Shown in pieces: positions 27,861 to 36,371 of a DNA stretch of 64,000 bases. The position numbers and the translations under genes were made by a program. The notes below the pieces were generated by a model. It was not told the origin of the DNA. It saw only the letters and a list, made by a program, of their open reading frames with translations, and searched no databases. The first letter of the stretch is position 1, and every line of letters begins with the position of its first letter. The stretch lies in the NCBI RefSeq assembly GCF_039955095.1, contig NZ_CP154878.1:2170001-2234000 (forward strand), written 5' to 3'. This DNA comes from Limosilactobacillus sp. WILCCON 0051. GTDB lineage: Bacteria; Bacillota; Bacilli; Lactobacillales; Lactobacillaceae.

Positions 27861-30269
27861 ATGAAAAATAATCAATTTGCCATGATGAGTCTGCCTTTTG
27901 AACAGCAATGCCATGAGCTCCAGACCATTCATCTTCTAAAAGCAAGCGAGAACAGCATGCTTACGCCCAATCAAATGTGGCAGACACTGCTGGACAGAAT
28001 CAACTGCAGCTGCACTTCTGAACCAGCATTGAAGCGTTGGCGCCAAGATATTTTGGCAACGCCTGAGCTGAGCCTGGCTGACTGGCTGGCAAGCAATCAG
28101 CCGCTTAATGACCAGGTTTTCTATCTTGTCGGCCTGCAGCTGCTAGAATTTGAACCGGCAATTGACTTTTCAATTACTGATCCATTGGCGGCGATGGATC
28201 GGATGCAGCTTTTGCACCATCATTTTGAACAATGGACGACCGCAGACGTGATTGCGGCGTTCTATGACCTTTTGAACACTCATACCAAAAATGGTCAAAC
28301 CCTGCTGGACGCATTAACGGCTCAAGGCTTGCTGAAATGGGCTCACGAACTGCCTGCTGATCAAAAGCCAATCTTTTTTAATGGCAAGTCGCTCGCCGTT
28401 TTTGATCCGCACGATTTCATCTATGAGGTCGTTTATGTTGAAACCGACGTCGATACCGATTTTGACAATCGCGCCGATTTGGTAAAAGTCGAGATCATGC
28501 GGCCCGCCGAATCCAATCAAGGCTTAAAAGTCCCTGCCGTCTTTACCGCCAGCCCTTACAACCAGGGAACCAATGATGAATGGGGCGTAAAACTAACGCA
28601 TAATGTCAACCAAACATTGAGTCATAAGGAACCAGGCCAAGCATCCCCTGCTGAACCAGCTTTTAATAACCATCCGCGTCATCAGTCGATTAAAGGATCA
28701 TCAAAAGCCACTGAAACCTTTAGTCAAACGCCGGCCTATACGCTAAACGACTATCTGGCTCCCCGCGGCTTTGCCTCCGTCTACTGTGCCGGCATTGGGA
28801 CCAGAGATTCTGATGGTCTGCAGACATGCGGCTCGCCAGAACAGGTTGAATCAATGCAGGCCGTGGTTGAATGGCTGCACGGCGACCGAACGGCTTTTTC
28901 CGATCGTACCAGTGGCCTGGCTGTCAAAGCCGATTGGTGCAATGGCAACGTGGCAATGACGGGACGCTCTTATCTGGGGACACTTTCGACGGCCGTTGCC
29001 ACGACTGGCGTAAAGGGACTTAAAGCCATCATCAGTGAAGCCGCCATTTCCAGCTGGTATGACTATTATCGTGAAAATGGCTTAATCAGAGCAGCAGGTG
29101 GTTTTCAAGGTGAGGATGCCGATACGCTGGCTGCTGAATGCTTTAGTCGTACCGAGCGGCCTGGCGACTATCGGCGAATCGAAAAGATCAATAACCGCTA
29201 CCTAGCCCAGATGAATCTGGCAATGGATCGTCAAACCGGCAACTACAACGATTTCTGGGAACGACGCAATTATCGCCGACAGATCGATCAAATCAAAGCC
29301 AGCGTCATGATGGTCCATGGGCTCAACGATGACAACGTTAAGCCAAGCAACGTCAAGGCTCTTTATGACGGTCTGCAAAAAAATGCAGCCCACAGCAAGC
29401 TGATCCTGCATCAAGGCAAGCATATCTATATCAACGCCTTTCGCTCGCTGGACTTTACTGACATGGTGAATCTGTGGCTTTCCAATCAGCTTTGGGAAAT
29501 CAACAATCATGCCGATGACCTGCTGCCGGCCGTACTGGTTCAAGACAATGCCATGCCTGAAACCTGGACTGCCTATCAAAACTGGCATGAGGATCATAGT
29601 GCCAAATTCTACCTTAACGCTCACCAAAAACTGAGTGAAAAAGAGCCATTGGTAACGCCAACTCACGATTTTACCGACTATCAGTGGCAGACTGAGATCT
29701 ACCAGGATTGGTGTGCTCATCCCGCTCATTGGAAAAAGGCCCTGTTAGGCGAGCAGAATCGCTTTAGTCTCAGCTATCAGACCGCACCGCTGACTGACGA
29801 CTATCTGCTGCGCGGCACGCCAACCGTAAAACTGCGAGCTGCTAGTGATCATGATCATGGTCTGCTTTCTGTATTTCTGATCGACCAGGGATCGGCCAAG
29901 CGCCTAACCGAGGATCCCGTTTTATTGAGTCGTAATGGTCTTTCGCTGGGCTATCATTGGAAATATGATGATCTGCGCGAGTTCAAGCTGCAAAAAGAGC
30001 CCACGCCTTACAAAGTGATCTCCTATGGTCATATCAATCTGCAGAACCCCCATGATCCAGCCATCACTGAACCGCTCTATCCAAATGAGTTCGTGGACCT
30101 TACCTTACCGCTGCAGCCCGTTTTCCATCGACTGTTAAGGGGCCATCAATTGCGGCTGGTAATCTGTGGTACCGACTATGAAATGACTCTGCGCGGTAAT
30201 GAAAAGATCAATTATCAGATCATGACCGAAAATTCAGCCCTATTTTTACCTGATTTTGAAAAATTATGA
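27861..30269 (+). CDS. pepX: X-prolyl dipeptidyl aminopeptidase
   Basis: 802 residues, full length for the lactobacillar enzyme. It removes X-Pro dipeptides from casein- or host-derived peptides in the cytoplasm. The catalytic serine is Ser370 in GRSYLGT, with Asp490 in HGLNDDNV and His521 in QGKHIYIN completing the triad. The N-terminal helical domain (about 1-160) is the dimerisation part, and the C-terminal beta-sandwich (from about 590) is present. GGAGG lies 10 bases before ATG. It is followed by the IS element, which separates it from the prolyl peptidase gene. Confidence 0.97.
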   Translation: MKNNQFAMMSLPFEQQCHELQTIHLLKASENSMLTPNQMWQTLLDRINCSCTSEPALKRWRQDILATPELSLADWLASNQPLNDQVFYLVGLQLLEFEPAIDFSITDPLAAMDRMQLLHHHFEQWTTADVIAAFYDLLNTHTKNGQTLLDALTAQGLLKWAHELPADQKPIFFNGKSLAVFDPHDFIYEVVYVETDVDTDFDNRADLVKVEIMRPAESNQGLKVPAVFTASPYNQGTNDEWGVKLTHNVNQTLSHKEPGQASPAEPAFNNHPRHQSIKGSSKATETFSQTPAYTLNDYLAPRGFASVYCAGIGTRDSDGLQTCGSPEQVESMQAVVEWLHGDRTAFSDRTSGLAVKADWCNGNVAMTGRSYLGTLSTAVATTGVKGLKAIISEAAISSWYDYYRENGLIRAAGGFQGEDADTLAAECFSRTERPGDYRRIEKINNRYLAQMNLAMDRQTGNYNDFWERRNYRRQIDQIKASVMMVHGLNDDNVKPSNVKALYDGLQKNAAHSKLILHQGKHIYINAFRSLDFTDMVNLWLSNQLWEINNHADDLLPAVLVQDNAMPETWTAYQNWHEDHSAKFYLNAHQKLSEKEPLVTPTHDFTDYQWQTEIYQDWCAHPAHWKKALLGEQNRFSLSYQTAPLTDDYLLRGTPTVKLRAASDHDHGLLSVFLIDQGSAKRLTEDPVLLSRNGLSLGYHWKYDDLREFKLQKEPTPYKVISYGHINLQNPHDPAITEPLYPNEFVDLTLPLQPVFHRLLRGHQLRLVICGTDYEMTLRGNEKINYQIMTENSALFLPDFEKL

Positions 30270-30353
30270 TGGTTTTTCTGTCAGATTTGCCAAAGCGGCA
30301 GTGTTTTTGGTTTACGTTATCTAATAAAAAACGTAAAATAGTCTTTAATTATG

Positions 30354-30391
30354 CCTATCCATCCCGTGACTTTAGTCATGGGATGGATAGG
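30354..30391. mobile_element. left-end hairpin of the IS200/IS605 element
   Basis: CCTATCCATCCCGTGAC pairs with GTCATGGGATGGATAGG: a 17-bp stem with one wobble around a TTTA loop. The tip GACTTTAGTC is shared with the right-end hairpin (GACTTTAGCC). It is the probable TnpA recognition hairpin and also can end tnpA transcription. Confidence 0.8.
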
Positions 30392-30396
30392 CTCAC

Positions 30397-30852
30397 TCAA
30401 CGTCCATTTGGACACTTTTTCTTTTGGAGTGCATTATATTTTTGATTGTTGATATAGTTTTCTACTACATCTTTACTCATATTACCAAGCGTACTCATAT
30501 AGTAGCTAGGAGACCATAAATGACCACCCCAATATTGTGATTGTCGAATTTCTGGATGTCGTTTGAGAAAGATGAATGCACTACGTCCCTTTAGTGCTTT
30601 GATAGCGCTGGTTGGAGCCTTGCTAGGTGGAAAACTGATCAGTACATGAACATGATCTGGCATTACTTCCATCTTTTCGATTACAATTTCGTTATCTTTT
30701 GCAACCATTCGCAATATGTCTTTCATTTCGTCTACCAGTTCCTTAGTTGAAAAAGTCTGGTGGCGATACTTAGTTACCCAGATTAAATGGTAATGGAAAT
30801 TATAGATATAACGGCGAGTATAAATAGCGTCTTGAATCTTTTCTTTTGCCAT
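30397..30852 (-). CDS. tnpA: IS200/IS605 transposase TnpA (Y1 HUH)
   Basis: 151 residues. The HUH metal motif is seen in PDHVHVLISF and the catalytic Tyr in the final helix region near NMSKDVVENYINNQK. HYHLIWVTKYRHQTF at the N-terminus is the family signature. It cuts and joins single-stranded ends at the hairpins. Start ATG 30852 follows GAGGTG; the longer frame to 30942 runs into the divergent promoter. Intact, so probably active. Confidence 0.95.
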   Translation of the reverse strand: MAKEKIQDAIYTRRYIYNFHYHLIWVTKYRHQTFSTKELVDEMKDILRMVAKDNEIVIEKMEVMPDHVHVLISFPPSKAPTSAIKALKGRSAFIFLKRHPEIRQSQYWGGHLWSPSYYMSTLGNMSKDVVENYINNQKYNALQKKKCPNGR

Positions 30853-30866
30853 TAAGAACACCTCAA

Positions 30867-30895
30867 TTGTTATAGTCATTGGCTGATGATATAAT
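30867..30895 (+). promoter_or_regulatory. tnpB promoter
   Basis: -35 TTGTTA (30867-30872), 17-base spacer, -10 TATAAT (30890-30895), then AAAGGAGG and the tnpB ATG. Confidence 0.7.
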
Positions 30896-30926
30896 ATAAT
30901 TATACCAATAAAGGAGGTGAAATAAA

Positions 30927-32183
30927 ATGAAGTCAATGGCACAATTGGAATACCATTATGGATTGAGGGTTCGCATCTATCCGAGTGATTACCAGAAACA
31001 AATAATCAAGGTTAACAGCGATGCCAGTCGTTTCGTCTATAATGAGATGGTTGCGATCGGTAAAGAGCTCTGGCAATTAAAACGAGTAAAACTGTCGATT
31101 GATACGGTTCAAGATCGGATCCAACAGCTAAAGCTTCGTCAAAACGCTAAGCAGATGTCAAATCATTTCCAGTTTTTAGAAGATAAGCGTATTGACAGTC
31201 TTGCTAAGGCTAATGCAATTCAAAACTATCACAAGGCTTGGAACGCTTTTCGCAAGGTTCATGAAGCCGGTGTGCCAAAATTTCATCGTAAAAGCTATGC
31301 CTGGCGATACCAGACCAACTGTCAATATCCAAAACAAAAGACGGCCCGGCTAGACAACGGTACCGTCTGCTTTGAAGACCGCAAACATATTGTGGTGCCT
31401 AAACTAGGACGTTTGCGGATCAAAGGCGCTCAGCAGCGACTATTGGATCGTCAAGGCGAAACACGCATTGGTACGGTGACCATTTCCAAAGATGCTGCCG
31501 ATCGATTCTTTTTGTCGCTGCAATTAGGTTCCGATACACCGTTTGTTCCTAAGCTTAGCCGCACTAATCGGCAAATTGGCATTGACCTAAACACAGAAAA
31601 CTTTCTGACTGCCAGTGATGGTCGAACCATCGCTAACCCACGCTACTATCGAACAATCAAGGGAAAATTAGCTAAAGCACAGCGCACTCTTTCACGCCGC
31701 CAGCGCCGGGCTAAAAAAGAGCAGCGTTCTTTGCGAGAAAGCAAAAACTACCAGAAGCAGCGTTTGTTAGTCGCTAAGATACATGCACGAGTATTTGACC
31801 GCCGCCATGATTTTCTCCAACGCACGTCTACAGCACTGATCAAGAACCAAGATCTCGTTGTAGCCGAAGAATTGAGGAGTAAGAATCTGCTAAAAAATCA
31901 TGCCTTGGCAATGAGCATCAGTGATGTTGGCTGGCGGTCTTTCTTGGGGATGTTGTCATACAAAGCCGACCTTTATGACCGTCGATTTATCACGGTCAGC
32001 CCTAAAAACACGACCCAAACCTGTCATGACTGTGGTTTTGTAATGGGGAGTGACGGAACCGAAAAGCTGACCCTGGCAGATCGTGAATGGATATGTCCAA
32101 AGTGCCATGTTCATCATATCCGCGATTACAATGCAGCACTGAATATTTTAGAAAAAGGACTCCAGAAACAACAAAAAGCCTAG
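30927..32183 (+). CDS. tnpB: RNA-guided nuclease TnpB (IS200/IS605)
   Basis: 418 residues. The split RuvC site is complete: Asp in GIDLNTENF, Glu in VVAEELRSKNL and Asp in IRDYNAALNIL. A four-Cys zinc finger lies between CHDCG and CPKC. It is programmed by an RNA that overlaps the tnpB 3' end and the right end. AAGGAGGTG lies 9 bases before the ATG. All catalytic residues are present. Confidence 0.95.
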   Translation: MKSMAQLEYHYGLRVRIYPSDYQKQIIKVNSDASRFVYNEMVAIGKELWQLKRVKLSIDTVQDRIQQLKLRQNAKQMSNHFQFLEDKRIDSLAKANAIQNYHKAWNAFRKVHEAGVPKFHRKSYAWRYQTNCQYPKQKTARLDNGTVCFEDRKHIVVPKLGRLRIKGAQQRLLDRQGETRIGTVTISKDAADRFFLSLQLGSDTPFVPKLSRTNRQIGIDLNTENFLTASDGRTIANPRYYRTIKGKLAKAQRTLSRRQRRAKKEQRSLRESKNYQKQRLLVAKIHARVFDRRHDFLQRTSTALIKNQDLVVAEELRSKNLLKNHALAMSISDVGWRSFLGMLSYKADLYDRRFITVSPKNTTQTCHDCGFVMGSDGTEKLTLADREWICPKCHVHHIRDYNAALNILEKGLQKQQKA

Positions 32184-32370
32184 TCAAAAAGCTAGGCTCA
32201 TTCCTATGGCAACCTGGGAATGTAAAAGGCATTGGTAATTAGATGATCACTGCTCAAGCAACTGTGGCTGTTTGAGTAAATCGTCCGTATCTATGCAAAT
32301 TGTGGTTCGGATACTCAATACTGGGGTGTTTGCCCACAAGCCATCGACTTTAGCCGATGGTGGTTGATAC
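32184..32370 (+). ncRNA. probable omega RNA (TnpB guide RNA) and right-end hairpin
   Basis: Downstream of the tnpB stop there are structured bases, including AGCCTAG/CTAGGCT across the stop codon (32177-32198) and the right-end hairpin CCATCG-CGATGG (32341-32360). In this family the guide RNA is made from this segment and its guide is the flanking DNA just right of the end, here the start of the pepI promoter region. The 5' end is not determinable. Confidence 0.5.
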
Positions 32371-32391
32371 CATTTATTTAGCGTTTATATT
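32364..32391 (+). promoter_or_regulatory. pepI promoter, with -35 at the IS right end
   Basis: -35 TTGATA (32364-32369), 16-base spacer, -10 TATATT (32386-32391). Each box matches consensus in five of six positions. Expected start near 32398, just before the GGGAG ribosome site. The -35 lies within or at the edge of the IS right end. Confidence 0.6.
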
Positions 32392-32414
32392 TGAGAGAAT
32401 GGGAGTTGACGATT

Positions 32415-33326
32415 TTGAAACAAGGTACAACGATTTTAACCCTTGATAACGGTTATCATTTATGGACCAACACACAAGGCGAAGGTGACATTCATCTGCT
32501 TGCACTGCATGGTGGTCCTGGCGGCAATCATGAATACTGGGAAGATGCCGCCGATCAATTAAAAAAGCAGGGACTTAACGTTCAGGTTCACATGTATGAC
32601 CAATTAGGCTCTTTGTATTCTGACCAGCCAGACTATTCTGATCCTAAGATTGCCGACAAGTACCTGACTTACGAATACTTCTTGGATGAGGTCGAAGAAG
32701 TACGTCAAAAGTTGGGGATTGATAATTTCTACTTGATTGGCCAAAGCTGGGGCGGACTGCTGGTTCAAGAATACGCCGTTAAATACGGTCAACACTTGAA
32801 AGGCGCCATCATCTCCTCAATGGTTGATGAAATCGATGAATACGTTGCTCATGTCAACAAGGTTCGCGAAGACGTCCTGCCAGCTGAAGAAGTTGCCTTT
32901 ATGAAGGAATGCGAAAAGAACAACGACTACGACAACGATCGCTACCAAGCCGACGTCCAGGTTCTTAACGAAAACTTCGTCGACCGTAAGCAGCCATCCA
33001 AGCTCTACCACGTCAAGGATCTTGGCGGCACGGCTGTCTACAACGTCTTCCAAGGCGATAACGAGTTCGTGATTACCGGCAAGCTCAAAGATTGGCACTT
33101 CCGCGATCAATTAAAGAACATCAAGGTGCCAACCCTGCTGACGTTTGGGGAACACGAAACCATGCCTTTGGATACTGCCAAGACCATGGAAAAAGAAATT
33201 CCAAATGCTAAACTGGTTACCACGCCAAATGGGGGTCATCACCATATGATCGACAACCCTGACGTCTACTACAAGCACTTGGCTGACTTTATCCGTGAAG
33301 TCGAATCTGACACTTTCAATAAATAA
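32415..33326 (+). CDS. pepI: prolyl iminopeptidase, alpha/beta hydrolase (PepI type)
   Basis: 303 residues. HGGPGGNHEYW is the oxyanion loop, GQSWGG (Ser about 109) the nucleophile elbow, and GGHHHMID the catalytic histidine. The position where the acid is expected reads GEHE, so the acid would be Glu or lie elsewhere. The enzyme removes N-terminal proline from peptides and complements PepX. TTG 32415 is 9 bases after GGGAG and gives the family N-terminus; the ATG at 32391 overlaps the -10. Confidence 0.9.
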   Translation: MKQGTTILTLDNGYHLWTNTQGEGDIHLLALHGGPGGNHEYWEDAADQLKKQGLNVQVHMYDQLGSLYSDQPDYSDPKIADKYLTYEYFLDEVEEVRQKLGIDNFYLIGQSWGGLLVQEYAVKYGQHLKGAIISSMVDEIDEYVAHVNKVREDVLPAEEVAFMKECEKNNDYDNDRYQADVQVLNENFVDRKQPSKLYHVKDLGGTAVYNVFQGDNEFVITGKLKDWHFRDQLKNIKVPTLLTFGEHETMPLDTAKTMEKEIPNAKLVTTPNGGHHHMIDNPDVYYKHLADFIREVESDTFNK

Positions 33327-33330
33327 TCAA

Positions 33331-33463
33331 GAGGCTGGAAAAAAGTCTCAAAACTAAAGAATCGCTAGGACCCACGTTGCTGAAAACGTTGATTTCTAGC
33401 GATTTTTAATATTACTATTCTCTAAAATTCATCTGAAAATATAGTTTTTTCCCAGCCTTTTTT
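33331..33463. repeat. nested inverted-repeat element after pepI
   Basis: Outer arms AGGCTGG-A-rich (33332-33343) and T-rich-CCCAGCCT (33445-33458) enclose an inner hairpin AATCGCTAG/CTAGCGATT and a further ACGTT/AACGT. Total about 130 bases. It may act as the pepI terminator, but the nested arms and the length suggest a small dispersed, MITE-like element. Confidence 0.6.
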
Positions 33464-33465
33464 GA

Positions 33466-33852
33466 CTATGATCGTTTTTGCGCAAAATCAGTTTCCGGCT
33501 GTTTATTCGTCCGGCGTTTTTCAGGATGACTGGCCAGATACTGATTGCCCCAGTTATGCATGGCTTTTAGGATTGGATCCATGCTTTGGCCCAGCTCGGT
33601 CAGACGATACTCAACATGCGGCGGTACTTCTGGAAAAACCTGGCGCTGCACGATTCCATCAGCCGTCATCTCATGCAGGCTTTGGGTTAGCATCTTTTGG
33701 CTGATGCCGGCAACGCTATGCTGCAGCTCGCTGTATCTTTCACTTGGATGCAACAGCAGTTCGCGCATGATCAGAATCTTCCATTGACTGTTCAGCAGCG
33801 AAATCGTGGTTGCAACTGGACAGCTGCCATCCTGAACCAATTTTTTCGCCAA
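33466..33852 (-). CDS. HxlR-family redox-type regulator (1)
   Basis: 128 residues. Winged helix (about 15-105) with SQWKILIMRELL and the GISQKMLTQSLHEM recognition helix. Cys11 is just before the first helix, the place of the redox cysteine in YodB and HypR. The C-terminus is charged. Start TTG 33852 lies 8 bases after AGGAGG. It is divergent to the Rossmann oxidoreductase gene with a candidate operator between. Confidence 0.9.
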   Translation of the reverse strand: MAKKLVQDGSCPVATTISLLNSQWKILIMRELLLHPSERYSELQHSVAGISQKMLTQSLHEMTADGIVQRQVFPEVPPHVEYRLTELGQSMDPILKAMHNWGNQYLASHPEKRRTNKQPETDFAQKRS

Positions 33853-33924
33853 AATAATTCCTCCTTTTCCTTTGATATCTCACTATTCTTACCGTTCAGT
33901 GCGTAGCGAACTGAAAAGTCGGTA

Positions 33925-33939
33925 CTTACTAAAAGTAAG
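33925..33939. promoter_or_regulatory. candidate HxlR operator
   Basis: CTTACT-AAA-AGTAAG, a perfect dyad between the divergent HxlR and oxidoreductase genes, overlapping the place where a -35 would sit for the oxidoreductase (a -10-like TATTAT lies at about 33949-33954). Confidence 0.55.
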
Positions 33940-34005
33940 ATTTAGCCTTATTATAAACTACAACGATACAAGAAAACAGACTTTAAAACCAGGAGGATGA
34001 AGAAT

Positions 34006-34584
34006 ATGGAAATCACAATCTTTGGCAAAGGCAACATGGGTCAGGCAATCGGCAAGAACTTCACTGAAGCTGGCAACAACGTTCAATACTATGGCTCAAA
34101 AGATACCGCTCAGCAACTCGGCGATATCGTAGTTATGGCCGTACCATATCCAGCACTGGCGGCCCTTGCCAAGCAGTACCAAGCTGAACTGGTTGGTAAA
34201 ATCATTGTTGATATCACCAATCCATTGAATTTTGAAACCTGGGATGAATTAGTCGTCCCCGCTGATAGCTCAGCTGCCCAGCAATTGCAGGAGCTACTGC
34301 CTGAAAGCAAGGTTTTAAAGGCCTTTAACACTAATTTCGCGGCTACTTTGCAAAGCGGCAAAATCGGCGAGCTGCCGACAACGGTCCTGGTTGCCGGCGA
34401 TGATGAAGAGGCCAAGGCAGCTTTTAAATTGGCATTGGCATCCAGCGCGCTGCGGGTATTGAATACCGGCAAGCTCAAGCGGGCCCGTGAAATGGAAGCA
34501 ACCGGTTTTCTGCAGATGACCCTGGCTACCAGCGAACAGATTGGCTGGGACGGCGGGTTCGGTGTTGTTGGTACTAATAAATAA
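34006..34584 (+). CDS. NADPH-dependent oxidoreductase, F420-reductase-like Rossmann protein
   Basis: 192 residues. N-terminal nucleotide site GKGNMGQAIG at about 7-16, with VVMAVPYPAL and VDITNPLN strands typical of the NAD(P)-binding YokA/F420:NADP oxidoreductase-like family. Lactobacilli do not make F420, so a quinone or flavin substrate is more likely. ATG 34006 is 9 bases after AGGAGG. Divergent from an HxlR gene, probably controlled by it under electrophile stress. Confidence 0.82.
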   Translation: MEITIFGKGNMGQAIGKNFTEAGNNVQYYGSKDTAQQLGDIVVMAVPYPALAALAKQYQAELVGKIIVDITNPLNFETWDELVVPADSSAAQQLQELLPESKVLKAFNTNFAATLQSGKIGELPTTVLVAGDDEEAKAAFKLALASSALRVLNTGKLKRAREMEATGFLQMTLATSEQIGWDGGFGVVGTNK

Positions 34585-34594
34585 AACATATTAA

Positions 34595-34644
34595 AAAAAT
34601 GACGCTATCTAAGCTCTGCAAAAGCTTAAGATAACGTCATTTTT
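34595..34644 (+). terminator. terminator of the oxidoreductase gene
   Basis: AAAAATGACG and CGTCATTTTT with a long near-perfect stem (TATCTAAGCT with AGCTTAAGATA, one bulge). Confidence 0.85.
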
Positions 34645-34722
34645 GTATTTAGATGAATCCAACTCAAATCGGTTTTCTTCTAAAATCTTTTATGGAGTGT
34701 TTTGGGGTGCTGAGTCAGGCAG

Positions 34723-36354
34723 CTAGCTTAGCGGCAGATATTCAAACTGTTTGAAGATTGCGGTATTATCAGTATCTTGACCATTACCAGTTGCAAACAT
34801 CCCCATAATGGTCCCGGACATGCAGCCAACTTCTTCTGGATTGATCAAACGACCATCCTGGGCATCCCCCAGTTCGTGTATTCCAGCATCATCCTTGACA
34901 TAGAACTGGTAATGCTGGCCAATTGCCTTAAGCCCTAAGACAAGTTCTTCATCGCTGACCTTAGTCTGATATAAAACCTTGTCATTAGAAACCGCCTTAA
35001 ATCCTGGCATATGTGGCAGCGTGTTCATTGAAGACGTAGTAAGAATCAATCGTAAGACCATTTCTCCATCAAGCAGGCGTTTCTCAACCCGATACTGATG
35101 GTTGCTTGCCTGCATGATTACAAAGCCGGCACTTTCATTTTCAAGCCGTGGAGTAAAGCTGAATTTGGCTTCTGCTTGAAAATCAATTGAGGTTTGGCGC
35201 CGTCCGACAAAACTGATCCCTGTTTCCCGACTGCTGTTCTGTTCGTGATCCAAGGCCCAGTAAAGCTTAGGCGTGATCATGGCTTTATTGCAGAATAGCT
35301 TTAGACCGTCTGCTTCATTTTGGTACACGCGTCCATATGGCGTTCCCCAGGTAATAAATTCCAATGGCAAAGTCGTACCATCAAAAACTTGATTGGTCGT
35401 CAGATGCAGAGTACTCAGTGAGAACTTGTCCGTTGGGATCTGGTATTCCTTCTCAACGCGACCAGTCTTGGGAGTGAAGAACGGCCATCCGCGCTGCCAT
35501 TCTACTGGGCAAATAAACGTTTCTCGACCTAGATTTTTGTAAAAGCCATCCACGGTTCGTGAACCAAGAAAGACAGCATACCATTCGTCATGTTCGCCTT
35601 GTATCAAGTCCGCGTGCCCAATGTTGGCCAGCTTAACGTCATTATAGCCAAGATTACGATTCGTCAATACTGGATTGGCTGGGTTGCCGTCAAACCATGA
35701 AAAAATATCTTTGCTGCGAGCTATCGTTACCGCATGATTCTGTTCCGTTCCACCTTCTGAGATCATGAGGTAATAATAGTCGCCGATTTTATACATATGA
35801 GGTGCTTCTGGCGACCAGGCATGCCGCAGAGCTGAATCCCAGATTGGTACTGCCTCGCCGATAACCTTCATCTTTTCAATATCATACTTGCAGACATAGA
35901 TCCCTGGTTCCATTTGATCGCCATTTGGTACGACATTCCCAGTTCCTACAATGTAGGCTTGATCATCATCATCAAAAAACAGTGACGCGTCAATGCCAGG
36001 AATATCATCGAGCCAAATTGGATCTGACCAGCCTTGCCGCGGATCATTCGTTTTCACGATAAAGTTGCCCTTATCTTGGAAGTTCGCATTAATGATATAA
36101 AAAGTGCCATTATGATAGCGAATCGTTGGCGCCATCACACCCCCAGTCATGGTATTGGCTCGAACATGGAATCCATTTTCTTTCGTCATTGCATAGCCGA
36201 TTTGTTCCCAATCCACCAAGTTCTTGCTAAAAAAGATCGGGATCCCAGGATACGTTTCAAAACTGGAACAGGCCAGATAATAGCCATCGTCTGCCTTACA
36301 AATTGATGGGTCAGGATAAAAGCCTGGAATAATAGGATTCTTTACAGTACGCAT
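34723..36354 (-). CDS. xynB: beta-xylosidase, glycoside hydrolase family 43
   Basis: 543 residues, the length of the two-domain GH43 xylosidases. Catalytic base Asp15 in FYPDPS, the pKa-tuning Asp in PGIDASLF (about 123) and the general acid Glu in SPEAPHMYK (about 189) are visible. The C-terminal beta-sandwich (about 330-540) completes the active site. No signal peptide, so it cleaves imported xylobiose or xylosides. It is 17 bases downstream of a GPH transporter gene in one operon. Confidence 0.93.
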   Translation of the reverse strand: MRTVKNPIIPGFYPDPSICKADDGYYLACSSFETYPGIPIFFSKNLVDWEQIGYAMTKENGFHVRANTMTGGVMAPTIRYHNGTFYIINANFQDKGNFIVKTNDPRQGWSDPIWLDDIPGIDASLFFDDDDQAYIVGTGNVVPNGDQMEPGIYVCKYDIEKMKVIGEAVPIWDSALRHAWSPEAPHMYKIGDYYYLMISEGGTEQNHAVTIARSKDIFSWFDGNPANPVLTNRNLGYNDVKLANIGHADLIQGEHDEWYAVFLGSRTVDGFYKNLGRETFICPVEWQRGWPFFTPKTGRVEKEYQIPTDKFSLSTLHLTTNQVFDGTTLPLEFITWGTPYGRVYQNEADGLKLFCNKAMITPKLYWALDHEQNSSRETGISFVGRRQTSIDFQAEAKFSFTPRLENESAGFVIMQASNHQYRVEKRLLDGEMVLRLILTTSSMNTLPHMPGFKAVSNDKVLYQTKVSDEELVLGLKAIGQHYQFYVKDDAGIHELGDAQDGRLINPEEVGCMSGTIMGMFATGNGQDTDNTAIFKQFEYLPLS

Positions 36355-36371
36355 TGTTTTTTCCTCCTAAA

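Larger units (their letters stand above)
30351..32370. mobile_element. IS200/IS605-family insertion sequence with divergent tnpA and tnpB
   Basis: About 2 kb, with an outward arrangement: tnpA on the minus strand, tnpB on the plus strand, and subterminal hairpins at 30354-30391 and 32341-32360 and no terminal inverted repeats, as expected for single-strand transposition. Both genes are intact. Exact ends cannot be fixed without an empty-site comparison; I place them near 30351 and 32370. Confidence 0.8.

Noticed and set aside
29202..29729. 175-codon minus-strand frame inside pepX
   Set aside because: pepX catalytic residues lie in this segment on the other strand.
30311..30337. TTTACGTT/AACGTAAA dyad after pepX as terminator
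   Set aside because: AT-rich arms and no U tract; not a convincing terminator.
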